A stretch of 64,000 nucleotides of DNA from Mesorhizobium sp. (GTDB lineage: Bacteria; Pseudomonadota; Alphaproteobacteria; Rhizobiales; Rhizobiaceae). Shown here piece after piece: positions 1 through 9,913 of this stretch. The notes beneath the pieces were generated by a model. That model did not search any database, was not told the DNA's origin, and worked only from the letters and a program-made list of their open reading frames with translations. Position numbers and translations under genes: made by a program. The stretch lies in the NCBI RefSeq assembly GCF_024710845.1, contig NZ_JANJTZ010000002.1, positions 176,292 through 240,291 on the forward strand. The letters run 5' to 3'. Numbering within the stretch: position 1 is the first letter of the stretch; every line of letters begins with the position of its first letter.

Positions 1-173
1 GCATAGCCCCAGTATTCCTGTCCCTGCGCCGGGTTGGACGCGACCTGGGCCGCGAAATAGGGCGCGAAAACGAAGGTGATGATCAGCGTATGGAACGGCT
101 GCTGCGCGAAATCGAACAGCATCCATCCCCAGATGCCGCGCTTCGGCGCCCGCGTTACGACCGGTTCGCTCAT
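1..173 (-). CDS. MFS transporter, UMF1 family (N-terminal fragment)
   Basis: Only the first 57 codons lie in the window; the rest is beyond the left edge. Translation on the minus strand starts at an ATG at 173 and gives a short polar lead, then WGWMLFDFAQQPFHTLIITF, FAPYFAA and a stretch ending GQEYWGY. The WxLxDxAxxxxxTLIxTFxFAPYF pattern is characteristic of the first transmembrane helix of the UMF1 (Atg22-like) branch of major facilitator transporters. The substrate cannot be told. It starts 17 nt after the stop of the NAD-glutamate dehydrogenase gene and may be co-transcribed with it. Confidence 0.7.
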   Translation of the reverse strand, partial: MSEPVVTRAPKRGIWGWMLFDFAQQPFHTLIITFVFAPYFAAQVASNPAQGQEYWGY

Positions 174-190
174 GTCCCCACTCCTTCCGG

Positions 191-3100
191 TCACATGCCG
201 GCCAGATCGTTCATCAGTCCGGCCGCGACGGCGAGCCGCGACAGCGTGATTTCGCCGCTTTCGGTAAGACCCTGCAGCCTTTCCCGCGCGCGTTCGATGC
301 GCTGGCCGCCCGCCTGCACCCACGCCGCGACCGGGTCGTCGGCCGTGCCATGCGTGCGCAGCGCCGCCACGGCCATCCCCCGCCGTGCGGCCGCGATCAT
401 GTCATGCGCCCGCGAAAGAGCAAGGCCGTCATAATAGTCGCTCGGCATGATCGAACGCGCCGCATCCTCTATCCGGCCGATCCGGAACAGGGCGTTGAGT
501 GCGAGGATCGCCCGGGCGGAGGCATCGGCGGAGGCTTCGGCCAGCCGCGCGACGAGCGCCATTTCCGGCACGAGTTCCGAAAGCGACAGGCCCGCCAGCC
601 GCTCGGCCAGCTTCGTGGGCGCGCCCGACTGGGTCATCGCGTCGACGCGGGCGATATGCCGCGCTTTCATGTCGGCCGGCAGCCACGACGTCAGCCTCGG
701 CTCGATCGCCTTGCGGGCGGCCTGCAACGCGGCGACCCGCTCGCCGAGCCCCGCGGTATCGGGATTGCGGGCAAACCAGGTGGTCTGGCCGTGCACGAGG
801 CGGCCAACCGCCTGGTAGAGCTGCAGCTGGGCGTGGCCGTCGATCTTTGCGTCGAGCGCGTCGATCTCGGCATAGAGGCCTTCCAGGCCGAACCCGTCGC
901 GCACCAGCACATAGGCCCCGACAATCTCGTTCGCCGGCGCGCCGGTGGCGTCCTGAAGACGGCTGACGAAGGTCGGTCCGCCGCGATTGATCGCGTCGTT
1001 GGCCAGTTGCGTCGCGATGATCTCGCGCCGCAGCCGGTGGCTGCCGATCTCGGCCCCGTATTTCTTCGCCATCCTGTCGGGGAAATAGGCGAGAAGGTCG
1101 CGCTCCAGATAGGGGTCGTCCGGAAGCGGGCTCGCGACGAGATCGTCCAGCAACACCATCTTGGCATAGGCGAGCAGCACGCCGATCTCGGCCCGAGTCA
1201 GCGGTTCGTTGCGCGCAGCGCGTTCGGCGAGGGCGGCGTCGGACGGCAGCAGTTCCACCTTGCGGTCAAGCAGCCTGCGCGCCTCAAGCCCGGCCATGAA
1301 GCGCTGCTGGTGCGCGATCTCGGCCGTGCCGCGCAACTGTGCCAGCGAGATTGCCAGCGTCTGGTGGTAGTTGTTGGCCAGCACCAGTCCGGCGACCTCG
1401 TCGGTCATCGAGGCAAGCAGCTTGTTGCGCGCCGGCCGCGTCAGGCTGCCGGAGCGCATCGCCGTCGCCAGCGCGATCTTGATGTTCACCTCGACGTCGG
1501 ACGAGTTCACGCCCCCCGAATTGTCGATCGCGTCCGAATTGCAGCGCCCGCCCGCAAGCCCGTATTCGATGCGCCCGCGCTGGGTGACGCCGAGATTGGC
1601 GCCCTCGCCGATCACCTTGGCGCGCACCTCCGCGCCGGTGACGCGGATCGCGTCGTTGGCGCGGTCGCCGACTTCCGGGTTGGTCTCGGTCGACCCCCGC
1701 ACATAGGTGCCGATGCCGCCGAACCAGAGAAGGTCCGCCGGCGCCTTCAGGATGGCGTTCATGATCTCGGCCGGCGAGGCGACCGTCTTGTCGAGCCCGA
1801 TCGCATTCGCCGCCGCCGGGCTCAGCGTGATCGACTTCATCGACCGCGGGAAAATGCCGCCGCCCGCCGAGAGCTTGCTCTTGTCGTAGTCCTGCCAGGA
1901 CGAGCGGGGCAGGGCGAAGAGACGTTCACGCTCGGCCAAGGAGACTGCGGCGTCCGGACCCGGGTCGATGAAGATGTCGCGGTGGTCGAAGGCCGCGATC
2001 AGCCGGATTTCGGGTGAGAGCAGCATGCCGTTGCCGAACACGTCGCCCGACATGTCGCCGACGCCAACGACGGTGAACGGCTCCGACTGGATGTCGCGGT
2101 TCATCTCGCGGAAGTGCCGCTTCACCGCTTCCCACGCGCCGCGCGCGGTGATGCCCATCTTCTTGTGATCGTAGCCGGCCGAGCCGCCCGAGGCGAAGGC
2201 GTCGTCCAGCCAGAAGTCATGCGCCTGGCTGATCGCGTTGGCGGTGTCGGAGAACGTCGCCGTGCCCTTGTCGGCCGCCACGACGAAATAGGGGTCGTCC
2301 GTGTCGTGCCGAACGACGTCTTTCGGCGGCACGATGCCCTTGGTGTCCAGATTGTCCGTGATCGACAGGAGCGAGGAGACGAAGTTGACATAGGCGCTGG
2401 TGCCGGCCGCGAAGACGGCGTCGCGGCTGCCTCCTGTTGGCAGCAGCTTGGGGAAGAAGCCGCCCTTGGCGCCGACCGGCACGATCACGGCGTTCTTGAC
2501 CTGCTGCGCCTTGACCAGGCCCAGCACCTCGGTGCGGTAGTCCTGCGCCCGGTCTGACCATCTGAGCCCGCCGCGCGCCACCGGCCCGAAGCGCAGGTGC
2601 ACGCCTTCCACCTCCGGCCCGTAGACGAATATCTCCCGCCACGGTTTCGGATCGGGCAGCCCGGCCACGTTCTTCGAGTCGAGTTTGATCGCCAGCGACA
2701 CGCCGGGCTTCGCCGGCGCGAAATGGTTGGTCCTGAGCGAGGAGTCGATGAGGTTCAAATAGCGGCGGATGATCGTGTCGTCGTCGAGGCTCGGCACCTC
2801 GGCCAGCGCGTCCCGGATCGCCGATTTCAGATGCTTGCTCTCGACCTCCCGGTCGTGTGCCCGCGCCGGATCGAACCGGGCGACGAACAGGCTGTGCAAG
2901 GCGCGCGCAATCTGCGGGTAGCGGTTAAGGACGCCGGCGATGAACTCCTGGCTCTGCGGAATGCCCGCCTGCTGCAGATAGCGGCCATAGGCGCGCAGGA
3001 TCAGGATCGCACCGGGGTCGAGCCCCGCGGTCTGGGCGAGCGCGTTGTAGCCGTCATTGTCGGCCTCGCCACGCCACACCGACAAGAACACGCTTTCGAA

Positions 3101-4960
3101 CAGGGCCCCGCCGTCCTTCAGGTTGATCGGCTTGCCGAAGGCGTTTTCGATTTCCATGTCGTGCAGGAAGATCGTGTCGCCCTCGCCGTCGGACACTTCG
3201 AACGTGCGTTCGCTGATGACGCGAAAGCCCATGTTCTCCAGGAGCGGTACCCGCCGCGACAGCGACACGGGCTGGCCGAAATGGTGGATCTTCAGCGCCG
3301 CTTTTTGCGGCGACTGATCCTTCTGACGGTAATAGTCGATGGCGATGGGCCTGTCCGCGCTGACCGCGGCCACGCGGCGGGCGTCATGCAGCGCTTCCGC
3401 CGCGCTGAAACTGCCGCGATAGCTTTCGGGGAAGCGCAGGGCGATCGCCGCGAACGCGCCATCGATGGCCAGCGTTTCCGCGGTATCGGCAATGGCATCG
3501 TCCCAGGTGCGCACGATGTCGCGCACGCCGGCTTCGAGCTCCGCCGGATCGACCTTCGGCGTCTTGCCGCCGGAGCGGCCGATGATGAAGTGCACCCGGG
3601 CCAGCCCGCTGTCCGGGAAGGCCGGGTAATAGGCCGACAGGCGACCCTCGAACATCGTCTTCAGATAGGCGCCGATCCGTTCCCGCGCGCGGCTGTCGTA
3701 GCGGTCGCGCGGCACGAAGACGATAATCGAAGCGAAACGGTCGAACCGGTCGACGCGCACAAGCACCCGGATGCGCGGCCGCTCGCCAAGCGCCAGGATC
3801 GTCGCCGCGTGCTTGCGCAAAAGCGGCACGTCGATCTGGAACAGCTCGTCACGCGGATAGGATTCCAGCACGTTGGTCAGCGCCTTGCCGGAATGGTCCG
3901 TCGCCTCGAATCCGGATTTCGCAATCACCTGCTGCGCTTTCGATCGCAGATAGGGAATGGTCAGGACCGAGCGCGTGTAGGCGGTCGAAGTGAACAGGCC
4001 GACGATGCGCAGTTCCCCGAGCAGCTTGCCCTTGGCGTCGAAGGTCTTCACGCCGATGTAATCGAGATAGATGCGCCGGTGGACGAGCGACTTGGTGTTC
4101 GCCTTGGTGACGATCAGCGGATCCGGACCGTTCAGGAAAGCACGAATTTCAGGCGTGGTCGTCACCGCCTCGGTGCCGCTGCGCAGCACGAGCGTGTTCG
4201 GGTCGGACAGCAGGCCGAGACCGGCCTGGCCACTGCGCTCCAGCGTCCCGGTCTTCTCGTTGCCCTTGTAGAGGTAGTCGCGCATGCCGAGGAACGTGAA
4301 ATTGTCGTCCCTCAGCCATTCGAGGAATGCCACGGCTTCGTCGACGGCGTCCTTCTTCAGCGGCACATCCGCATAGCGGAAACTGGAGATCGCCTGCTCC
4401 AGCCGTGCAAGCATGGGCTTCCAGCCGACCACGGACGAGCGGACCGCATCCAGAACGCGCTGCAGCCCGGTTTCGAGGGATTTCGCCCGGGCTTCGGTCA
4501 TCAGGGGCAGGTGAACGTGGATCAGGCTCACCCGGTCGAGGCCGGGGTCTTGCCGTCCCGGCCCCGCCTCGCCGACGATGCCGGTAACGCCGGACTTGCC
4601 GTGCGTGACCTGCAGTACCGGGTGCATGACGAGGAGGGGTTCGGCCGCGCCGTCGGTGATCTCGCCGATCACGGAATCGAACAGGAACGGCATGTTGTCA
4701 TTCACCAGCGTGACGACCGAGACCTTGCGGCCCTGCCGCGTGATGCCTGGATCGCGATCGATGGCGATGACGCTGCTGCCCTTGCGGTGGCGCTTCAGCG
4801 CCGAATGAGCGAGCTGGATCGAGCGCCGGATGGCGTCGTCGTCATAGGCTGCGACGTCTTCGCCGGGCGCGCGGGCGAGAAGGTGCTCGGCGAGTTCCGA
4901 TGCGCTACCCTTGTGGTCGGCCGCTGTTGCGGCGGCCGGAAGTTTTTTCCCCGTCGGCAT
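191..4960 (-). CDS. NAD-dependent glutamate dehydrogenase, large (180-kDa class)
   Basis: A 1589-residue protein, the usual length of the large bacterial NAD-GDH class, which oxidatively deaminates glutamate to 2-oxoglutarate and ammonia and mainly serves amino-acid catabolism. About 800 residues of regulatory (ACT-like) sequence come first. The catalytic core follows: GLRWSDRAQDYRTEV, then VPVGAKGGFFPK around residues 826-837 (substrate-site lysine region), the nucleotide-binding stretch VGVGDMSGDVFGNGM around 963-977, and the downstream VIGEGANLGVTQ segment. A C-terminal helical domain of about 400 residues completes it. The ATG at 4960 has GGAGGGG 6 nt upstream. The gene is divergent from the AhpD-like gene across about 110 bp. 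No frameshift seen. Confidence 0.96.
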   Translation of the reverse strand: MPTGKKLPAAATAADHKGSASELAEHLLARAPGEDVAAYDDDAIRRSIQLAHSALKRHRKGSSVIAIDRDPGITRQGRKVSVVTLVNDNMPFLFDSVIGEITDGAAEPLLVMHPVLQVTHGKSGVTGIVGEAGPGRQDPGLDRVSLIHVHLPLMTEARAKSLETGLQRVLDAVRSSVVGWKPMLARLEQAISSFRYADVPLKKDAVDEAVAFLEWLRDDNFTFLGMRDYLYKGNEKTGTLERSGQAGLGLLSDPNTLVLRSGTEAVTTTPEIRAFLNGPDPLIVTKANTKSLVHRRIYLDYIGVKTFDAKGKLLGELRIVGLFTSTAYTRSVLTIPYLRSKAQQVIAKSGFEATDHSGKALTNVLESYPRDELFQIDVPLLRKHAATILALGERPRIRVLVRVDRFDRFASIIVFVPRDRYDSRARERIGAYLKTMFEGRLSAYYPAFPDSGLARVHFIIGRSGGKTPKVDPAELEAGVRDIVRTWDDAIADTAETLAIDGAFAAIALRFPESYRGSFSAAEALHDARRVAAVSADRPIAIDYYRQKDQSPQKAALKIHHFGQPVSLSRRVPLLENMGFRVISERTFEVSDGEGDTIFLHDMEIENAFGKPINLKDGGALFESVFLSVWRGEADNDGYNALAQTAGLDPGAILILRAYGRYLQQAGIPQSQEFIAGVLNRYPQIARALHSLFVARFDPARAHDREVESKHLKSAIRDALAEVPSLDDDTIIRRYLNLIDSSLRTNHFAPAKPGVSLAIKLDSKNVAGLPDPKPWREIFVYGPEVEGVHLRFGPVARGGLRWSDRAQDYRTEVLGLVKAQQVKNAVIVPVGAKGGFFPKLLPTGGSRDAVFAAGTSAYVNFVSSLLSITDNLDTKGIVPPKDVVRHDTDDPYFVVAADKGTATFSDTANAISQAHDFWLDDAFASGGSAGYDHKKMGITARGAWEAVKRHFREMNRDIQSEPFTVVGVGDMSGDVFGNGMLLSPEIRLIAAFDHRDIFIDPGPDAAVSLAERERLFALPRSSWQDYDKSKLSAGGGIFPRSMKSITLSPAAANAIGLDKTVASPAEIMNAILKAPADLLWFGGIGTYVRGSTETNPEVGDRANDAIRVTGAEVRAKVIGEGANLGVTQRGRIEYGLAGGRCNSDAIDNSGGVNSSDVEVNIKIALATAMRSGSLTRPARNKLLASMTDEVAGLVLANNYHQTLAISLAQLRGTAEIAHQQRFMAGLEARRLLDRKVELLPSDAALAERAARNEPLTRAEIGVLLAYAKMVLLDDLVASPLPDDPYLERDLLAYFPDRMAKKYGAEIGSHRLRREIIATQLANDAINRGGPTFVSRLQDATGAPANEIVGAYVLVRDGFGLEGLYAEIDALDAKIDGHAQLQLYQAVGRLVHGQTTWFARNPDTAGLGERVAALQAARKAIEPRLTSWLPADMKARHIARVDAMTQSGAPTKLAERLAGLSLSELVPEMALVARLAEASADASARAILALNALFRIGRIEDAARSIMPSDYYDGLALSRAHDMIAAARRGMAVAALRTHGTADDPVAAWVQAGGQRIERARERLQGLTESGEITLSRLAVAAGLMNDLAGM

Positions 4961-5069
4961 GCCGAATCCCCTCCCGTTTCTGCTTTTTCGGCTATCGTAT
5001 CAGAGAAAAATACACTGCGACCGCTCAAATCGCGGGCAATCTGCGAAAAGCATGTGAATGGAGGATGAC

Positions 5070-5636
5070 GTGACGGGCGAGAGAATCACTGCACTGGACC
5101 TGCGGCAGGCCGATCTGAGCGAACCGACGAAGGCCTATTTCGCCAAGGCGAAGGACAAACTGGGAATGGTCCCCAACGTGCTCCTCGCCTACGCCTTCGA
5201 CGAGAAGAAGCTGCGCGCCTTCACCGATATGTACAACGATCTGATGCTCGGCGAGTCCGGACTGACGAAGCTCGAGCGCGAGATGGTCGCGGTCGTCGTC
5301 TCCTCCGTGAACCATTGCTATTATTGCCTCACCGCCCACGGCGCCGCGGTGCGGCAGCTCTCGGGCGATCCGGCGCTCGGCGAGATGATGGTGATGAACT
5401 ACCGCGCCGCCGATCTGACGCCGAAGCAGAAGGCGATGCTGGATTTCGCAGTCAAGCTGACCGAGACGCCCGCCAAGATCGAAGAGGCGGACCGGGCGGC
5501 CCTGCGCGCCGCGGGCTTCTCCGACCGCGACATCTGGGACATCGCCTCGACGGTCGGCTTCTTCAACATGTCCAACCGCGTCGCCGCCGCCACCGACATG
5601 CGGCCGAACCCGGAATATCACGGGATGGCGAGGTAG
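5070..5636 (+). CDS. AhpD-like peroxidase-related protein
   Basis: A 188-residue carboxymuconolactone-decarboxylase/AhpD-fold protein of the peroxidase-related type. The thiol centre reads NHCYYCLTAHG, with Cys83, Cys86 and His90, matching the CxxC-x3-H active site of AhpD proteins that reduce peroxides or act as disulfide reductants. An ATG at 5058 also opens the frame, but the only good Shine-Dalgarno (GGAGG, 5060-5064) lies inside that extension and 5 nt before the GTG at 5070, so I place the start at GTG 5070. It stands alone, divergent from the glutamate dehydrogenase gene. The physiological substrate is not evident. Confidence 0.88.
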   Translation: MTGERITALDLRQADLSEPTKAYFAKAKDKLGMVPNVLLAYAFDEKKLRAFTDMYNDLMLGESGLTKLEREMVAVVVSSVNHCYYCLTAHGAAVRQLSGDPALGEMMVMNYRAADLTPKQKAMLDFAVKLTETPAKIEEADRAALRAAGFSDRDIWDIASTVGFFNMSNRVAAATDMRPNPEYHGMAR

Positions 5637-5702
5637 GCGCGGGCGCCTTCCATCACTCGATCTTGATGCGATTATCGCACGCCGCACTTCCCCACCCGAG
5701 AG

Positions 5703-5726
5703 GGTTGTGTTGATATCAACGTAACC
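5703..5726. promoter_or_regulatory. 24-bp palindrome, candidate operator
   Basis: The site reads GGTT-gt-GTTGAT at 5703-5714 followed by ATCAAC-gt-AACC at 5715-5726. It is symmetrical except for the two gt steps, and the central 12 bp GTTGATATCAAC is a perfect palindrome. It ends 33 nt before the YCII start at 5760, where a repressor or activator site would be expected. No T-run follows, so a terminator for the upstream gene is unlikely. The binding protein is unknown; no regulator gene is adjacent. Confidence 0.55.
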
Positions 5727-5759
5727 GGTCCAGCGAAACAGTTTATGGGGAGGACGACC

Positions 5760-6077
5760 ATGCCGAAATATCTGCTTGTCTATCACGGCGGCTCGATGCC
5801 GGAGAGTGAGGAAGAGGGACAGAAGATCATGCAGGCCTGGATGGCATGGTTTGGGGAGATCGGCGCTTCGGTGGTCGATGGCGGAAACCCGGTTGGCATG
5901 TCGAAGACGGTAATGTCCGACAAGTCGGTTGCCGACAATGGCGGTGCCAACCCGGTCTCGGGCTATTCCGTCCTGTCGGCCGATTCGCTCGACGGCGCGC
6001 TGATGCTTGCGAAGGGTTGCCCGCATCTCATTGATGGCGGCACCATTGAAGTCGCCGAAATAATCGAAATGGGCTGA
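5760..6077 (+). CDS. YCII-domain protein
   Basis: A 105-residue protein of the YCII/DGPF fold: MPKYLLVYHGG at the N-terminus, a GNPVG turn, and the C-terminal strand pattern GGTIEVAEIIEM. These ferredoxin-like small proteins are usually unassigned; a few are dehydrochlorinase-like enzymes or partners of ECF sigma factors. An upstream ATG at 5745 is in frame, but GGGGAGG lies at 5747-5753 and points to the ATG at 5760. A 24-bp palindrome sits just upstream. The gene converges on the LysE-family exporter gene with a 15-nt gap. Confidence 0.85.
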   Translation: MPKYLLVYHGGSMPESEEEGQKIMQAWMAWFGEIGASVVDGGNPVGMSKTVMSDKSVADNGGANPVSGYSVLSADSLDGALMLAKGCPHLIDGGTIEVAEIIEMG

Positions 6078-6092
6078 GGCGCCCTTCCTCTG

Positions 6093-6707
6093 CTATCCCC
6101 GCGTCGCGATCGCAGCCGCTGCACCGGCCATGGTGCCGGCGCTGATGCGGTTGGCGATCCTGACTGCGCGAGGGCTCTTGAGCAGCTTGCGCGCCTGGGC
6201 CGCGGCAAAGGCCCAGCCGCAGTCGACGGCCATCAGCACGGCGAACATGGTGAGCGTCAGCTCTGCCCAACCTGTGACCGTGACGGTCGCGAGGTCGACG
6301 ATCGTCGGCAAAAGCGCCAGGTAGAACATCATGATCTTCGGGTTGCCCAGCGTCACCGCCATCCCGGCCAGAAACAGGCGCAGCGGCGCGTCGGCCTTCG
6401 GCAGATCTCCCTCGCCGACCTGCGCCGGCGCCGTCCACATCTTCCAGGAGAGGAAGGCGAGATAGGCGACGCCGGCCCATTTCAGAACCACGAAGGCGAA
6501 ATGGAAGGTCTGCGCCACATAGGCGAGGCCGAACACGGCGAGCGACAGCCAGATCGCCTCGCCGATCCACATCGCCAGCAGGAACGGCAGGACGCCAGAG
6601 ATGCCGCGGGTGATGACGCGCGAGACGAGCGCCGCGATCGAGGGGCCTGGCGAACCGGACGCAACCAGCAGGGCTCCGGCGAAGATCAGCAGCGACGTGA
6701 AATCCAT
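6093..6707 (-). CDS. LysE/RhtB family amino-acid exporter
   Basis: A 204-residue inner-membrane protein with about six hydrophobic segments. The N-terminus has the family signature SGSPGPSIAALVSR, equivalent to the PGP..A.V motif of LysE/RhtB exporters, and GNPKIMMFYLALLP matches the conserved NPK segment. Members export amino acids or related metabolites; the substrate cannot be read from sequence. I use the ATG at 6707, which has GGAGG 6 nt upstream, rather than an in-frame ATG further out. The next gene on the same strand, a DMT transporter, ends 69 nt upstream. Confidence 0.9.
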   Translation of the reverse strand: MDFTSLLIFAGALLVASGSPGPSIAALVSRVITRGISGVLPFLLAMWIGEAIWLSLAVFGLAYVAQTFHFAFVVLKWAGVAYLAFLSWKMWTAPAQVGEGDLPKADAPLRLFLAGMAVTLGNPKIMMFYLALLPTIVDLATVTVTGWAELTLTMFAVLMAVDCGWAFAAAQARKLLKSPRAVRIANRISAGTMAGAAAAIATRG

Positions 6708-6776
6708 GATGGTCCTCCGCATGCCGGTATAGCGCACGCATCGCAACGCCGGAAGGCGGCCGCCGAGCCGCTGCCG

Positions 6777-7691
6777 TCAAACGGTCGCTTCGATCGGCTC
6801 TGCGAGTCTCGGATCGGCACGCGCGGCGACGAGGCAGCCGGCGATGATCAGCATGGCGCCGCCGAGTGTCGTCCATGAGACGACCTCGCCGAAGAAGAAC
6901 CAGCCGAGCGCGATGGCCCAGACGAAGGCGGTGTATTCCGTCGGGATAAGCGACTGTGCCTCGGCGCGGCCATAGGCCCAGCTCATCAGCAATTGTCCGG
7001 AGAGCGACAGGGCGGTGATGCCGGCGATCGGCAGCCACAGGTCCCGCGGCAGCGCTACCGCCAGCCAGGGGGCGGCGAGGCACATCAGGAACGCGAGCGA
7101 CAGGTTCTGGAAGAAGGAGACCTCGATCGGCCGGGCGACAAGCGCCTGCCGGCGCATCAGCACGAGGTTGTAGGCGTAGAACACCGTCGAGAACAGCACC
7201 GCCCCCGTCCCCGCCAGCGCGGCCTCTGTATAGGCCGACCGGCCGAACTGTCCCGCCATGATGATCACGACTCCCGCGGTCCCGGCAACCGAGCCCGAGA
7301 TTGCCTGCCGCCGGATCCGCTCGCCCAGCATCAGCGCCGCCAGGAACAGCGCGATCAGCGGCGCGACGAAACTGAGCGCGATCGCCTCGGCCAGCGGAAG
7401 CCGCGCGAGGCCCCAGAAAAAGGAGATCAGCACGATGGCGATCACCGCCGCGCGCAGGGCATGCAGCCGGAGCACGGCAGGGCTCGGCCGCGTCCGCGCA
7501 CCGGCAGCCCAGGCACTGCCTGCGATCACGGTCGCGAACAGGCTGCGCCACAGCACGGTATTGTAGACCCCGATCGCGATCACGAGGCCCTTCATAACCG
7601 CGTCCATGGCCGACAGCAGGAAGATCGCGAAGGTGCAGACCAGCACCGGGATCAGCGCGGAGACGACGGCGGGCGGTTTGGGAGAGGTCAC
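6777..7691 (-). CDS. EamA/DMT-family transporter
   Basis: A 304-residue protein with about ten transmembrane helices and the EamA duplication. The first half contains YNTVLWRSLFATVI and LARLPLAEAIALSFVAPL; the second half contains IPTEYTAFVWAIALGWFFFGE. This is the RhaT/YdcZ-like drug/metabolite transporter pattern. The substrate is unknown. It is one of three unrelated-looking DMT transporters in the window. It lies upstream of and on the same strand as the LysE-family gene. The 177 bp between it and typA show no obvious terminator or small gene. Confidence 0.9.
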   Translation of the reverse strand: MTSPKPPAVVSALIPVLVCTFAIFLLSAMDAVMKGLVIAIGVYNTVLWRSLFATVIAGSAWAAGARTRPSPAVLRLHALRAAVIAIVLISFFWGLARLPLAEAIALSFVAPLIALFLAALMLGERIRRQAISGSVAGTAGVVIIMAGQFGRSAYTEAALAGTGAVLFSTVFYAYNLVLMRRQALVARPIEVSFFQNLSLAFLMCLAAPWLAVALPRDLWLPIAGITALSLSGQLLMSWAYGRAEAQSLIPTEYTAFVWAIALGWFFFGEVVSWTTLGGAMLIIAGCLVAARADPRLAEPIEATV

Positions 7692-7868
7692 GGGCTGCGC
7701 TCACGAAACGGGTCGAGGCGGCAGTAGCCCGGTTCGGCGGCCTTCGCCAGATGGCAGCGCCATCGAGCGGGCAGGCCAGCCGAGGATCGGCCCGGGCCTG
7801 TCGCGAAGCGGCACCGGCCTTTCGACCCGCGCCCGCAAGGCGGACGCGGCGGGATGCGTGCCGGCGGC

Positions 7869-9698
7869 TTACGCCGCGCCAGCGACCTTGGCCGACTTCT
7901 CGAAGCGCTTGCGCTCGTTCGGATCGAGATAGAGCTTGCGCAGGCGGATCGACTTCGGCGTCACCTCGACCAGTTCGTCGTCCTGGATCCAGGCCAGCGC
8001 GCGTTCCAACGTCATGCGGATCGGCGGGGTAAGGCGCACCGCCTCGTCCTTGCCGGCGGCGCGGATGTTGGTCAGCTTCTTGCCCTTGAGCACGTTGACC
8101 TCGAGGTCGTTGTCGCGGGAGTGGATGCCGACGATCATGCCTTGGTAGACCTTCACGCCGGCGTCGATGACCATCGGGCCGCGGTCTTCCAGATTCCACA
8201 TCGCAAAGGCGACGGATTCGCCCGCGTCGTTCGAGATCAGCACGCCGTTGGTGCGGCCCGCCAGTTCGCCCTTGTAGGGCTGGTAGGAGTGGAACAGGCG
8301 GTTCATGACCGCCGTGCCGCGCGTATCCGTCAGCAGTTCCGACTGATAGCCGATCAGGCCGCGCGTCGGCGCGTGGAAGACGAGGCGCTGGCGATTGCCG
8401 CCCGAGGGGCGCAGCTCGATCATCTCGGCCTTGCGCTCGCTCATCTTCTGCACGACCACGCCGGCATGTTCCTCGTCGACGTCGATCACGACCTCCTCGA
8501 CGGGCTCCAGCATCTCGCCGTTCTCGCCCTTCTGCATGACGACGCGCGGACGCGATACGGCAAGCTCGAAACCCTCGCGGCGCATCGTCTCGATCAGCAC
8601 CGCGAGCTGCAACTCGCCGCGGCCCGAGACGTAGAACGAGTCCTTGTCGGCCGATTCCTCGATCTTCAGAGCGACATTGCCTTCCGCTTCGCGCAGCAGG
8701 CGGTCGCGGATGACGCGGCTGGTGACCTTGTCGCCTTCGGTGCCGGCGAGCGGGCTGTCGTTGACCAGGAACGACATGGTCACGGTCGGCGGATCGATCG
8801 GCTGCGCGTGCAGCGGCTCGGTCACGGACGGGTCGCAGAACGTGTCGGCGACGGTGCCCTTGGACAGCCCGGCGATGGCGACGATGTCGCCTGCCTGCGC
8901 TTCTTCGATCGGCTGACGCTCCAGGCCGCGGAAGGCGAGGATCTTCGAGATGCGGCCGGTCTCGACCAGCGAGCCGTCATTGGCGAGCACCTTGACCGGC
9001 TGGTTCGACTTCAGCGTGCCGGACTCGATGCGGCCGGTGATGATGCGGCCGAGGAAGGGGTTGGCCTCCAGCAGCGTGCCGATCATCCGGAACGGACCGG
9101 GATGCACCGTCGGCGCCGGCACGTGCTTGATGATCAGGTCGAACAGAGGCCCGAGGCGCTGGTCTTTCGGACCTTCGGGATTCTCGGACACCCAGCCGTC
9201 GCGGCCCGAACCGTAGAGGATCGGGAAATCGAGCTGCTCGTCGGTTGCGTCGAGCGCGGCGAAGAGATCGAACACCTCGTTGACCACCTCGACATGGCGC
9301 GCGTCCGGCCGGTCGATCTTGTTGATCACGACGATCGGCTTGAGGCCGACCTTCAGTGCCTTGCCGACGACGAACTTGGTCTGCGGCATCGGGCCTTCGG
9401 CGGCGTCGACCAGCACGATCGCCGAATCGACCATCGACAGGATGCGCTCCACCTCGCCGCCGAAATCGGCGTGGCCAGGGGTGTCGACGATGTTGATGCG
9501 GTAATCCTTCCAGTCGACCGAGGTGGCCTTGGCGAGAATCGTGATGCCGCGTTCCTTTTCGAGGTCGTTCGAATCCATCGCGCGCTCGGCGACGCGCTGG
9601 TTCTCGCGGAACGAGCCGGCCTGCTTGAGAAGCTCGTCGACCAGCGTGGTCTTGCCATGGTCGACGTGCGCGATGATCGCGATATTGCGAAGGTTCAT
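7869..9698 (-). CDS. typA: Translational GTPase TypA/BipA
   Basis: A 609-residue ribosome-associated GTPase of the EF-G superfamily, of standard length. The P-loop reads AHVDHGKTT (residues 10-18), followed by the switch regions including [13 protein letters not shown], and the G4 motif NKID near residue 125. The C-terminal half has the TypA domains with [19 protein letters not shown] and [17 protein letters not shown]. TypA helps 50S assembly and adaptation to cold and stress. The start ATG gives [15 protein letters not shown], the usual N-terminus. It is transcribed alone, divergent from the VOC gene. Confidence 0.97.
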   Translation of the reverse strand: MNLRNIAIIAHVDHGKTTLVDELLKQAGSFRENQRVAERAMDSNDLEKERGITILAKATSVDWKDYRINIVDTPGHADFGGEVERILSMVDSAIVLVDAAEGPMPQTKFVVGKALKVGLKPIVVINKIDRPDARHVEVVNEVFDLFAALDATDEQLDFPILYGSGRDGWVSENPEGPKDQRLGPLFDLIIKHVPAPTVHPGPFRMIGTLLEANPFLGRIITGRIESGTLKSNQPVKVLANDGSLVETGRISKILAFRGLERQPIEEAQAGDIVAIAGLSKGTVADTFCDPSVTEPLHAQPIDPPTVTMSFLVNDSPLAGTEGDKVTSRVIRDRLLREAEGNVALKIEESADKDSFYVSGRGELQLAVLIETMRREGFELAVSRPRVVMQKGENGEMLEPVEEVVIDVDEEHAGVVVQKMSERKAEMIELRPSGGNRQRLVFHAPTRGLIGYQSELLTDTRGTAVMNRLFHSYQPYKGELAGRTNGVLISNDAGESVAFAMWNLEDRGPMVIDAGVKVYQGMIVGIHSRDNDLEVNVLKGKKLTNIRAAGKDEAVRLTPPIRMTLERALAWIQDDELVEVTPKSIRLRKLYLDPNERKRFEKSAKVAGAA

Positions 9699-9913
9699 GA
9701 TGCTTCCAGGGAATCGAGGGCGGGCCGACGCTCAGGCCGGCCGATGTTGGCCGCGCTCATACAGGTTTTTTCGCAGGTGCGAAAGGGGGACGCCTTTGTC
9801 GCGTCATCGATGAACAGTCCGTGCTGTGATACCGCTATCAGGCATTTGCCCACCTGACCTATACTTGCTGCAACGAGAGCGCGCTATCGCGCCGCAAAAA
9901 AGGGGAAACGGCC

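Noticed and set aside
2597..5068. Long open frame (about 820 codons) antisense to the NAD-glutamate dehydrogenase gene
   Set aside because: It exists because high third-position GC in the real gene removes stops on the opposite strand. It has no domain pattern or proper start.
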